Source of the DNA: Rhodococcus sp. W8901
GTDB lineage: Bacteria; Actinomycetota; Actinomycetes; Mycobacteriales; Mycobacteriaceae
DNA: 64,000 bases
Direction of reading: 5' to 3'
Assembly (NCBI RefSeq): GCF_013348805.1
Contig: NZ_CP054690.1
Coordinates: 434,001-498,000 of the forward strand
The notes under the pieces are model-generated. The model was not told where the DNA came from and searched no databases. It saw only the letters and a list, made by a program, of their open reading frames with translations. Within the stretch, counting starts at the first letter, position 1; every line of letters starts with the position of its first letter. Below, in pieces: positions 1 through 8,138 of the stretch. The position numbers were made by a program, and so were the translations under genes.

Positions 1-1
1 C

Positions 2-700
2 GCCCGCGGCCAGCTCCGCGAGGGCCTGCGCTACGTCCGCGGCAACCGCAATCTCGCGGTGCCGCTGCTGATGATGGCGTTCATCGGATGCCTCGCGTTC
101 GAGTTCCAGGTGGTGCTCCCGATCGTCGCCGATCAAACGTTCGGCGCCGGCTCCGAGGCGTACGGGTTCATGACGGCCGCGATGGGCATCGGCGCGGTGT
201 GCGGCGGCCTGCTGGTCGCCACGTGGGGTCGCACCGGCACTCGCGTCCTGATCGTCGCGGCCGCCGCGTTCGGTTTCTCGCTGGTGGCCGCGGCCGCCGC
301 GCCCACGCTGGCGGTGGAACTGATCGCGCTGGTGATCGTCGGCGCCGTCAGCATCGCGTTCAACTCCACCACCAACAGCACCCTCCAGCTCGAGGCCGAA
401 CCACAGATGCGTGGCCGTGTCATGGCGCTGTGGGCCACGGCGTTCCAGGGCTCGACGGCCATCGGAGGCCCCGTCGCCGGCTGGGTCAGCCAGGAGTGGG
501 GCGGCCGGGCCGGGCTGCTGCTCGGCGCGATCACGTGTCTGGTCGTCGCCCTGGTCGCGGCGATCGTGATCGGCCGCGGCAAGAAGGTCACCGCCCAGGC
601 GCAACCGATCCCCGAGGATCCGGAGGAACCGACCGCCCCGGCCCCCGCGATCGCCGAGGGCCCGGCGTCCACCGAGGCCGTCCGTTCGAAAGCGGCTTGA
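2..700 (+). CDS. MFS exporter, 3' part only
   Basis: Partial gene: the reading frame is already open at base 2, so the N-terminal half lies outside the window. The visible part gives about five hydrophobic segments and the EntS/MFS_3-like pattern of a putative drug or siderophore efflux protein (REGLRYVRGN, then a helix pair around GIGAVCGGLL and a conserved MRGRVMALW loop). The C-terminus is a hydrophilic, Pro/Ala/Glu-rich tail of about 40 residues. It ends 33 bp before the MerR-clamp gene on the same strand. The family is clear; the substrate cannot be told from this fragment. Confidence 0.85.
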   Translation, partial: ARGQLREGLRYVRGNRNLAVPLLMMAFIGCLAFEFQVVLPIVADQTFGAGSEAYGFMTAAMGIGAVCGGLLVATWGRTGTRVLIVAAAAFGFSLVAAAAAPTLAVELIALVIVGAVSIAFNSTTNSTLQLEAEPQMRGRVMALWATAFQGSTAIGGPVAGWVSQEWGGRAGLLLGAITCLVVALVAAIVIGRGKKVTAQAQPIPEDPEEPTAPAPAIAEGPASTEAVRSKAA

Positions 701-733
701 CCTTCAAGCTGGTCGAGACTCCATGATGGCCCG

Positions 734-1774
734 ATGAGCGAATTCGGAACGGACAGGTTGATCACGATCGGCGTGCTCGCGCGAGCGAGCGGACTGACAC
801 CGAGCGCGCTGCGCTTCTACGCCGACTGCGGGCTACTCGTCCCGGCCTGCGTCGATCCGTCGACCGGGTACCGGTACTACACCGAGGCCCAACGCGACCA
901 GGCCACGATGATCCGCCGGCTGCGGGAGATCGCCGTCCCGCTGGACGTCGTGGCGCGGATCCTCGACGGGGTCGACGACGCCGGGCGCCTGCTCGACGCA
1001 CACGTCCGCGCGCTGCGGGAGCGGGCCGACGCCGCCGCCGCGGTCGCCGAGTCCGTCCGACAGGCGCCGCCGCCGCGGCCCTCGGCGTCGATCTGCGCCG
1101 CCACGCTCGCCGATGCCATCGGGCAGGTGCGGGTCGCTGTGGCGTCGGATCCCGCGTTTCCGGTCCTGGCCGGGATTCTCGTGGAGGTGGGGGACGGGGC
1201 CGTCACACTCACCGCCACCGACCGATACCGCCTGTCGACGCGCAGCATCGCCTGCCCCGGCGCGGGTGATCCGTGGGCCGTCGTCGTGGCCGCCGCCGAG
1301 CTTGCCGCGCTCGGCCCGTGGCTGCGTGGGTGCCGGGACGTCGTCCTCCGATCCGGATCCGATCGCTTGGTCGTCGCCGCCGGCGATGACGAAAGACGGT
1401 GCGCCACCATCGACGACGCGTTCCCCGACTACCGGGCGATGCTCACCGCCCTGCCCGCCGCGTCCACCCGGGTCGTCGTGTCCCGGGACGCCCTGCTCGC
1501 CGCGATCGAGGACAGTCCCGACGCGAGGATCCGGTGCACGATCGCCACCGACACCGTGGGGGTGTGTGTCGGCGAGGGCGAAACGCGCCTCACCGCCGAG
1601 GTGTCCGGCCCGGGCATCGAGGTGCACTTCGCGTCCGGCACCCTGCGCGCCGCGCTCGCCACGGCTGTCGGACCGGACGTCATGCTCGACCTCTCCGCCG
1701 CCGACCAGCCCGTCGTCATCCGCTCCGCCACCGTCGGCGACCTCACCACGCTCGCCATGCCCACTGCCCCGTAA
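734..1774 (+). CDS. MerR-type HTH fused to DnaN-like clamp domains
   Basis: 346 aa. Residues about 9-75 are a MerR winged helix (TIGVLARASG, ALRFYADCGLL, GYRYY) followed by a short helical linker rich in Arg/Ala. From about 118 the protein switches to DNA polymerase III beta-clamp sequence: FPVLAGILVEV and TATDRYRLSTR match clamp domain II, and FPDYRAML, the VVVSRDALLAAI helix and the final LAMP match domain III. Clamp domain I is absent and the HTH sits in its place. It is too short for a replicative clamp, so a DNA-binding regulator that may dimerise through clamp folds is the best guess. A 114-aa TPR-like gene follows after 25 bp, probably in the same operon. Similar fusions exist in actinobacterial annotations; I know of no assigned function. 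Confidence 0.8.
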   Translation: MSEFGTDRLITIGVLARASGLTPSALRFYADCGLLVPACVDPSTGYRYYTEAQRDQATMIRRLREIAVPLDVVARILDGVDDAGRLLDAHVRALRERADAAAAVAESVRQAPPPRPSASICAATLADAIGQVRVAVASDPAFPVLAGILVEVGDGAVTLTATDRYRLSTRSIACPGAGDPWAVVVAAAELAALGPWLRGCRDVVLRSGSDRLVVAAGDDERRCATIDDAFPDYRAMLTALPAASTRVVVSRDALLAAIEDSPDARIRCTIATDTVGVCVGEGETRLTAEVSGPGIEVHFASGTLRAALATAVGPDVMLDLSAADQPVVIRSATVGDLTTLAMPTAP

Positions 1775-1799
1775 CTTCCACCGCGACAGGAGAACCGCG

Positions 1800-2144
1800 A
1801 TGACCACGGACCTCACGACGGACGCGATCATCCGTGCCGTCACGCTCGGCCGCGACGGCGACCCGGACGCCGCCCGCGCCGATGCCCTCACGAATGACCG
1901 TGTCCGGCAACACCGCGCGGGTCTCGTGGTTCGCGGCTTCTATCCGTCGCTGCACCTCAATCTCGCCGACAACCTCCGGCAGCTCGGATCGTTCGACCAG
2001 GCGCGCGAGCATCGCGATGCGGCCGGTCGGTATTTCGACGCGCTCGGCGACGACGGGTACGGGGCGATGATCCGCACGGCCGTCGACGAGGTCGGCGTGG
2101 CCGTCACCGAACGTTCCGTCGAACCGAGGCCCTCGCACCCGTAG
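1800..2144 (+). CDS. Small TPR-like protein
   Basis: 114 aa starting at ATG 1800, supported by an AGGAG ribosome site 6 bp upstream; the longer open frame over the preceding gene is a shadow. The middle (HLNLADNLRQLGSFDQAREH, then a second helix with YFDALGDDGYGAMI) looks like one or two tetratricopeptide helices. The N-terminal DAIIRAVTLGRDGDPDAARA is also helical. It sits 25 bp behind the MerR-clamp gene and is probably co-transcribed and functionally linked to it. No catalytic motif is visible; function unknown. Confidence 0.7.
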   Translation: MTTDLTTDAIIRAVTLGRDGDPDAARADALTNDRVRQHRAGLVVRGFYPSLHLNLADNLRQLGSFDQAREHRDAAGRYFDALGDDGYGAMIRTAVDEVGVAVTERSVEPRPSHP

Positions 2145-2199
2145 ACCGCTGGACGTCGACACGGTTGCGTCAGGGCGTGTGCGTCGCTGTCGGTATCCA

Positions 2200-2935
2200 G
2201 TTGCCGTGGAATCCGGCCTCCGCGCAAACGGAAGACGCGGGATGAAAGACGAACTCCCCGATCGCCGATCGGGGATCGAAGTCGCGAGTGGCGGCCACGC
2301 CGCGGTCACGGTCCGTTCGGAGGCCAATGCCGCCAAGGGGGCGCAGTGGCCGGGCCACGTTGGCCGCGACGGCGCTTCGAACGTCGAACGTCACCGGCAG
2401 GTCGTAGACCACCACGTAGTCGCGACTCAGGGAGAAGGCGTGCATCATCGGACTGCCGCCGACGCGGATCGGGATCTTCTTCCGGAGGTGGCCGTCGGCG
2501 CCGATCACGTTGTACTGCACGGTGTTTCCCCTACCGAAGTGGTACGAAACCGCATGGAGCTCACCGGTTTCCGGATCCCCCGATGGGTGCGCTGTGTATC
2601 CGCCGCGAACGGTGCCGTCGAAGTCGCAGACATCGACGGTGTCGAGTTCCTCGGACAGTTCCACGCACGCCAGACCGCCCTCGACCAGGGCGAGCGTCTT
2701 GCCGGTGAACCCGATGACGTTCGTGTTCGCAGACGGTCCGTGCAGGGGTGATCGGCCGCGCTCGGAGGGGGCCAACCGTTGCAGGGTCGCCGACGTCGCT
2801 TCCGAGTCGACCCACCGGTTCCGGTACCACAGTGCCTGCCCGTCGCCGAGTCGGACGCCGTGAACCATGCCGTCGCCGGTGAACCAGTTGTATCCGGTCC
2901 GGAAGATCTTCCCGTGCGGGATACCTGCCAGACCG
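2200..2935 (-). pseudogene. Carotenoid oxygenase fragment
   Basis: The minus strand encodes an RPE65/carotenoid cleavage oxygenase core: PHGKIFRTGYNWFTGDGMVH near the start, then a GPSANTNVIG segment, LALVEGGL, GYTAHPSGDPETGELH and VVVYDLPVTFD. A full family member is about 450-500 aa; here only about 190 good residues survive. The N-terminal strand-forming region is replaced by unrelated sequence, and after the DLPVTFD motif the similarity fades although a late FVFHP resembles the family's YVFHP. The Fe-binding His set cannot be complete. I read this as a decayed remnant. Confidence 0.7.
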
Positions 2936-2983
2936 GTCCCGGCCGATCCGGCAGGCATCACCCGACGAGACCCGAGTCGGCGG

Positions 2984-3070
2984 CTACAGCAGCGGCGGGG
3001 CCGTTGCCGCGCTCGGAACCTCCAGACCGGTGGGCCGGAGCATGCGAGCGCGGCGTTCACCGAGACGCAC
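2984..3070 (-). pseudogene. Benzoylformate decarboxylase 3'-end remnant
   Basis: About 90 bases (2976-3070 including the flank) align at close to 90% identity with the 3' end of the intact benzoylformate decarboxylase gene at 8139-8230, including the TAG stop. On the minus strand the last codons read EVPSAATAPPLL and stop, against EVPIAATVPPLL in the intact copy. A single-base deletion in the run of C at about 3036 shifts the frame immediately upstream. Similarity stops near 3070. It abuts the carotenoid oxygenase remnant. Confidence 0.75.
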
Positions 3071-3350
3071 CCCGTCTGGAACTCCAACGCGGAGGGACTC
3101 GCTCGCATTCGTCGTGTCCGGGAGCCCCGACCTCGTCCCACTCCTCGAACACGATGACCGGATCGGAGAACAGGGTGTCCACCAAAATGATTGAGAGTTT
3201 CGGCGCGGGCTGAGAACGAGTGGTGGGGGGCTCGCGGTGATTGCTCCAATGAGCCTGCCGCTCTCGAAAGTCTTGCTATCGTTCGCCTAATCCAGTTTCG
3301 AGATCTCGACGAAGAAGCCAGCTCTTTCGAGAGCTGCGGAAGGTGGAGTG
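3071..3350. other. Non-coding stretch with gene debris
   Basis: No convincing gene. Together with the two remnants it makes 2145-3350 a 1.2-kb region without an intact gene. The minus strand around 3100-3190 has a short plausible frame (ILVDTLFSDPVIVFEEWDEV), possibly another truncated gene end, but it has no start or family I recognise. The last 60 bases should hold the promoter of the amide hydrolase gene at 3351. Confidence 0.4.
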
Positions 3351-4340
3351 ATGTGCACCAGGGTGATCTGGCCGGACGCCGCAGGGGCTGTGCTCGTCGG
3401 GCGAAATATGGACTATCACCGAGATACCGGAACGAACCTGTGGTCGCTTCCCCGGGGAATCAAACGTGATGACGGCGTCGGTGGTTCACTCAGCTGGGCC
3501 GCCGAATACGGCAGTGTCGTGGCCGGTGCGTTCGACATGATGACGGTGGACGGCATGAACGAGGCGGGGCTGGCGGGGCACGTCCTGTGGCTCGCGGAGT
3601 CCGAGTACGGCACCCATGACAAGTCGCGGCCGGCTCTGAGCATGGCGATCTGGCTTCAGTACTTCCTGGACAACTTCGCCACGGTGGCGGACGCCGCCGC
3701 GTGGATCACCGAGTCCGACGTTCAGGTTGTACCGCTCGGGGACCCGGCGACCGGCGAGGTGCCCGCGGTACACCTCGCGCTGGATGATGCGACCGGAGAT
3801 TCGGCGATCATCGAGTACGTCGACGGCAAGGCCACCGTCTGGCACGACCGCGCCTATCGCGTGATGACCAATTCGCCGACCTACGACAAGCAGATCGAAC
3901 TGCTCGAGGAGATCGACGGGTTCGGTGGGACCAGGCCCCTGCCCGGGACCACGCTCGCGACCGACCGGTTCGCCCGCGCCGCGTACTACGTGGGCCGGTT
4001 GCCCGAGCCCAAGACCGAGGTCGAGGCGGTCGCGGGAATGTTCAGCGTCATCCGCAATGCCGCCCAGCCTTTCCGCATCCCCGATCCCGACAAGCCGTAT
4101 GCGTCGCAGACGATTTGGCAGACGGTTGCCGACCTGACCAACAAGCGGTTCGTCTTCGACTCGACGACACGGCCCAACATCGTGTGGGTGGACCTGGACA
4201 AGCTGGATTTCGGGGTGGGCGCGCCGGCGGGCAAGCTTGACCTGATGAGCGATACGGCGCTCGAGGGCGGACTCGCCGGCAACGTCACCGGCCGCTTCGC
4301 GGAAACGGCCCCGATGCAGTTCCTGACTCTGCCGTCCTGA
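3351..4340 (+). CDS. Choloylglycine hydrolase-family amidase (Ntn)
   Basis: 329 aa. The start is placed at ATG 3351 rather than GTG 3348 because family members expose Cys2 as N-terminal nucleophile after Met removal, and the protein begins MCTRVIW. The following GRNMDYH, the TVDGMNEAGLAGHVLWL segment (substrate pocket), an Asn-rich VMTNSPTYDKQ motif and a late Arg/Asn patch fit bile-salt hydrolase / penicillin V acylase / linear amide C-N hydrolases. A GGTGGAG ribosome site lies just upstream. It probably cleaves an acyl amide, such as an N-acyl amino acid, N-acyl homoserine lactone or beta-lactam side chain. An MFS pump follows after 44 bp. Confidence 0.85.
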   Translation: MCTRVIWPDAAGAVLVGRNMDYHRDTGTNLWSLPRGIKRDDGVGGSLSWAAEYGSVVAGAFDMMTVDGMNEAGLAGHVLWLAESEYGTHDKSRPALSMAIWLQYFLDNFATVADAAAWITESDVQVVPLGDPATGEVPAVHLALDDATGDSAIIEYVDGKATVWHDRAYRVMTNSPTYDKQIELLEEIDGFGGTRPLPGTTLATDRFARAAYYVGRLPEPKTEVEAVAGMFSVIRNAAQPFRIPDPDKPYASQTIWQTVADLTNKRFVFDSTTRPNIVWVDLDKLDFGVGAPAGKLDLMSDTALEGGLAGNVTGRFAETAPMQFLTLPS

Positions 4341-4384
4341 TCTTCAGGCTCGAACCCACTGCACGATCCCCGAGGGGTGCACCT

Positions 4385-6013
4385 ATGGACACCGCTGATC
4401 AGCAGCCTGCCGTTCGTGTGACAACCGAGAGCGCGGACGAGGCGCTGCTGCGAGCGAGCTGGTTGCCGCTGATTCTCGTGTGTTTCACTGGTCTCGTCTC
4501 GGTGTTCAACGCGTCGGTGCTACCCATGGCGATCAGCGGCGTGGTCGAGGGCCTGGACACCACGATCTCGAACGTGCAGTTGGCGATCGTCGCGTACGGG
4601 GTGTTCGTTGCCGCCTTCACGGTCACGGGCGGCAAGATCAGCGGAGTCCTCGGTGCCAAGAACACCCAGCTGCTCGGCTTGACCGTCTACATCGCAGGCA
4701 TGCTGATCTGTCTCCTGGCCCGGGATGTCTCGGCGCTGATCGCGGGCGAAGCGGTCGCGGGACTCGGTGGCGCGCTGCTCGTTCCCAACGCGCTGGCGAT
4801 TCTCGGTCAGGCCTACTCCGGCACACAGCGCACCGTCGCTGTGTCGATCCTGGCGGGCAGCACGGGTATCGGTGCTGCGCTCGCGCTGTTGGTCGGTGGA
4901 TTCCTCGTGCAGACCTGGGGCTGGCGGGCGCCCTTCCTCCTTCTGCTCGTTGTCATCGCGGGGACCATCGTCATCGCTTCCCGGGTGGTTCTGCCCCGGA
5001 CTCCCTTCCGGGGCTCCATCGACAAGGCGAGTATCGCGCTGTCGGCGGTCGGTGTGCTCTTGTTGGTCGCGGCGATCAACCAGATCGGCGCATGGGGACT
5101 TCTCCTGGCCGCCGAGTCGGCGCCGGTGAGTGTGCTCGGCCTGTCGCCCGTGCTGGCATTTTTGCTGCTCGGCGTGCTGGTGCTGCATGTGTTCGCCGCG
5201 CGGCAGCATTCGCTCGTCGACGGTGGCAGGACGGCCCTGCTCGACCCCCAGGTGTTCGGGTCGGGGCTCAACCGTGCCTGCCTGATTGGTCTGGTCGCGG
5301 TGAACCTGCTGATGGCCGGCGTGAGTTACCTGTTGCCGTTGTACACCCAGATGGTATTGGGCAAGACGCCCGTGGGTTCGGCACTGATGCTGGTGCCGAT
5401 CTCCCTCGCCGCGCTCGTCTCGGCGGCTGCGACACCGGTTCTGATGCGATTGTTCGCGTGCCGCTGGCTGTTGACCGGTGCCCATGTGCTCGCTGCCGCA
5501 GCCGTGATGCTGCTGGCACTGACCATTTCGAATCAGTGGTCGGGTGTGTGGACCGGGGTCAGCGAGGTGTGCCTGGGTCTCGGTATCGGAGTCGGACTGA
5601 GTGCGGGAAGTGCACTGCTCATGGAGACCAGCCCGCAGTCGCTCTCCGGAGAGATCGGCAGTGCTCGGGGTATGGCGAACTTCCTCGGACTCTGCACCGG
5701 TACTGCCGTCGCGGGAGCCGTGCTGATGTCCGTGCTCGCCCAATCCGCCTCGGGCCGTGTCGCTGACGACCCGGATCTGCGGTCCGACAGCAGAATCGAA
5801 GTGACCACCAGTTCGGTCAGCTTCGTCGCGAACGATGACCTCCGCGGCCGTCTCGCCGGACTGGACTTGACCTCGGCACAGCTCGACCGCGCGGTGGAGA
5901 TCAACGTCGATTCCAGACTGGTCGCGCTGCGCGCGAGCCTGTTCGTGCTCGGACTTGCGGTATTGCTGCCACTCGTGACGTTCCGCCAACTGCCCACTCG
6001 ACGGGAACAGTGA
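4385..6013 (+). CDS. MFS multidrug transporter, DHA2 type
   Basis: 542 aa with about 14 hydrophobic segments, the size and topology of DHA2-type drug:H+ antiporters. The N-terminus carries FNASVLPMAISGV, and the conserved motif-C-like GSTGIGAALALLVGGFLVQ sits in TM5. A hydrophilic loop between the last two helices (about residues 455-510) is typical of actinobacterial members. It lies 44 bp downstream of the Ntn amidase gene and is likely co-transcribed, suggesting the amidase and pump act on related amide compounds. Substrate unknown. Confidence 0.85.
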   Translation: MDTADQQPAVRVTTESADEALLRASWLPLILVCFTGLVSVFNASVLPMAISGVVEGLDTTISNVQLAIVAYGVFVAAFTVTGGKISGVLGAKNTQLLGLTVYIAGMLICLLARDVSALIAGEAVAGLGGALLVPNALAILGQAYSGTQRTVAVSILAGSTGIGAALALLVGGFLVQTWGWRAPFLLLLVVIAGTIVIASRVVLPRTPFRGSIDKASIALSAVGVLLLVAAINQIGAWGLLLAAESAPVSVLGLSPVLAFLLLGVLVLHVFAARQHSLVDGGRTALLDPQVFGSGLNRACLIGLVAVNLLMAGVSYLLPLYTQMVLGKTPVGSALMLVPISLAALVSAAATPVLMRLFACRWLLTGAHVLAAAAVMLLALTISNQWSGVWTGVSEVCLGLGIGVGLSAGSALLMETSPQSLSGEIGSARGMANFLGLCTGTAVAGAVLMSVLAQSASGRVADDPDLRSDSRIEVTTSSVSFVANDDLRGRLAGLDLTSAQLDRAVEINVDSRLVALRASLFVLGLAVLLPLVTFRQLPTRREQ

Positions 6014-6246
6014 AGGGAAAAATGGAACAGGGCTGGCACCCACAGGGCGTGAGCGTTGTCGCGTGGGTGAGGGTGGTAGTTCCGGTCGAGTGGACGATCT
6101 CGTCCACCCCGGTCAGGCGTCGCTGACGTTTCCCGACGATCTACGGGTCGAACGAGGCATCGGTGACTCTCGATACTTCCCGCCAGGCTCACGCCCGGCG
6201 TGTCAGACCACGACCGGATCCACCGTTTCTCAGGCAGTCCCACTAG
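6014..6246. other. Intergenic region left of the IS
   Basis: No gene is visible between the MFS stop and the insertion sequence. Bases 6085-6104 contain a short inverted repeat (GTGGACGA / TCGTCCAC), which may serve as the transcription terminator of the MFS gene. The last four bases (6243-6246, CTAG) are the left copy of the target duplication of the IS. Confidence 0.5.
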
Positions 6247-7936
6247 CCTCGATCTTTCGTGAGCGCGGCGTGCCGGCCTGATCGAGTTCGGATTTCTTGT
6301 CCCGGTGATGGTTCCGGTTTCCGGACGTGGCGGGGTGGCCGACGCGGTCGGGTTGCGTCGGGGTCCACGGCCCCGAATGATGGTGCTCCTTTCGTCCCGG
6401 CGGGGAAGATTTCCGCTGGTCAGGTCACTGTTTTTGGTGTCGTCACGCGTGTGATCGCGGCGACGAGCAGGTCGACGTGGGGTGCGTGGGCGGCGAGTTT
6501 GAGGTGGATGCGTCGGGCGTGACGGACGATGCGGCCGGCGATGTGGAACAGCCGGAGTCGGAGTCGTTTCGGTTCCCAGCGTCGGGCGGTTTCGGTGTCG
6601 AACGCGAGGAGTTGTGTCCAGGCGATCAGTTCGCCGGCGAGTTGCACGATCTGCAGCCAGATCCGGTTCTGGTCGAACCCGTGTAGCGGAAGGTTCTGCA
6701 GGCCAGTGTCTTTCGCGCCCCGGATCCGGTCCTCGCAACGGGCCCGGCGGCGGTGCCGCAGCTCGAGATCCGGGAGTTGGCCGCGGGTGGTGTTGGTGGC
6801 GAACGCGGTCAACCGCAGACCCTCGTGGTCGGTGAACCGCAGTTGCGCGCCGGGGTGCGGCCGCTCCTTGCGGACGATGACCCGCATCCCAGCGGGCCAG
6901 GTAGACAGGTCGATCAGCCCGGTGAGCTCGGCGACCCAGGCGCCGTCACGGACCTTCCCGTCGGCGTCGTAGGCGGGCGTCCACACGGTCTTCGGGATCA
7001 GGTCGATCGCCGCGGTCATGGTGTCGGTGAGCCCGAACCCGATCGAGTACGCCAACCGCCGCTTGGTCAGGTAGTCGAGAAAGTCGTGCGTGCCGCCGGC
7101 GCCATCGGTGCGGATCAACACTTTCTTCCCGACCCGGTAGCCCGGATCGAACGGCAACTGCGCCAACGCATCCTTGACCACGGTCACATGGTCTGCAGCG
7201 GTGTTCGAGCCGGCATTTCCGGGCCGCAGGAGCATCGCCACCGGCTCACCGGTCCCGCCATCACCGTGGTCGACGAACGCGCACAACGGATGAAACCCGA
7301 AGCCACGCTTGAATGTCGGGGCTGCGGATTCCTTCTCCGAGTGCGCGGTCACCAGGGTGGCATCGATGTCGACGACCAGCGGATCCTTCTCGTCGATCCG
7401 ATGATCGGGTGTCCGGTCTCCGGCCGCGGCCCATGCACGGCGTCGGGCCGCAGCGCGAGCACTCCCGATCGCCGCGAGTGCGGCGCCGGGGTCCGCGGCC
7501 AGCGCGGTGACCAGCCTCGATACGGTCGGGTCGGAGGCGACCGGACCGAACACCTGCGGGTGCGCCCGCAACTGCGCGATGTCGGCCAGGCAGTCACCGC
7601 CGAGCGCGAGCGTGACCGCGAGATCCAACACGATCTTGCCCGGGTCGTGCGTCGCGAGGGGCTTGCGCCACGGCTCGAGCGCGGCCGACAGGGCGGTGGT
7701 CAGGCCTGTTTTCTCGGCGGTACGCAGCAACAAGACCGTCCCGGCATGCGACACGACGCCGGTTCCGGTGGCCGATGCGGACAGGTGTGGGTACGGGGAC
7801 GTAGACTTGGCCACCTGAAAGGTGCTCCTTGATCACGCGATTGTTCAACCTTAGACAAGTCGAATTATCGCAGGTCGGAGCACCTTTCTTCGTCAGTGAC
7901 ACAGGTGTTCAGCCGAATTACCGTGAAAGCGGCAGG
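6247..7936 (-). mobile_element. IS1380-family insertion sequence (IS1676-like)
   Basis: About 1690 bp, complete. CTAG flanks both sides (6243-6246 and 7937-7940), fitting the 4-bp target duplication of the IS1380 family. Just inside are imperfect inverted ends: the left end starts CCTCGATCTTTC and the right end, read inward on the minus strand, CCTGCCGCTTTC. One transposase gene fills the element on the minus strand. The open frame is intact and the ends are present, so it may still be mobile. It interrupts no recognisable gene. Confidence 0.8.
6420..7814 (-). CDS. IS1380-family transposase
   Basis: 464 aa DDE transposase of the IS1380 family in the IS4 clan. Acidic residues fit the usual spacing: VVDIDATLVT near residue 148 for the first Asp, IRTDGAGGTHDF near 254 for the second, and CEDRIRGAKDTGLQNLP near 358 for the Glu region. 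The N-terminal third is helical and basic. Length is normal for intact family members. The ATG at 7814 is preceded by AAAGGTG within the right arm of the element. It catalyses cut-and-paste movement of the surrounding IS. Confidence 0.9.
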   Translation of the reverse strand: MAKSTSPYPHLSASATGTGVVSHAGTVLLLRTAEKTGLTTALSAALEPWRKPLATHDPGKIVLDLAVTLALGGDCLADIAQLRAHPQVFGPVASDPTVSRLVTALAADPGAALAAIGSARAAARRRAWAAAGDRTPDHRIDEKDPLVVDIDATLVTAHSEKESAAPTFKRGFGFHPLCAFVDHGDGGTGEPVAMLLRPGNAGSNTAADHVTVVKDALAQLPFDPGYRVGKKVLIRTDGAGGTHDFLDYLTKRRLAYSIGFGLTDTMTAAIDLIPKTVWTPAYDADGKVRDGAWVAELTGLIDLSTWPAGMRVIVRKERPHPGAQLRFTDHEGLRLTAFATNTTRGQLPDLELRHRRRARCEDRIRGAKDTGLQNLPLHGFDQNRIWLQIVQLAGELIAWTQLLAFDTETARRWEPKRLRLRLFHIAGRIVRHARRIHLKLAAHAPHVDLLVAAITRVTTPKTVT

Positions 7937-7944
7937 CTAGGCAG

Positions 7945-7977
7945 CCAACACCGCCGGCGCGGGCGGGGCGGTGTTGG
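7945..7977 (-). terminator. Hairpin downstream of mdlC-like gene
   Basis: Perfect 11-bp stem CCAACACCGCC / GGCGGTGTTGG with an 11-nt G/C-rich loop, directly outside the right target duplication of the IS and about 160 bp after the stop of the minus-strand benzoylformate decarboxylase gene. There is no T-run, which is common for terminators in this GC range. The region 7978-8138 contains nothing else I recognise. Confidence 0.5.
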
Positions 7978-8138
7978 TTCTGCTCGCGGTTCAGCTCGGC
8001 ACGGCCACTTGTCTGGCGAAGTCGGGTCTATCAGATCAGGCCACCTCGAATGTCGAAGCGGCTGTGGGTCGCTGCTAACGGCAGCGCGTCAGGTAGTCGA
8101 TCGGCGTCTGGGTAGTCGATCGAGGAGTCCATGTCGGG

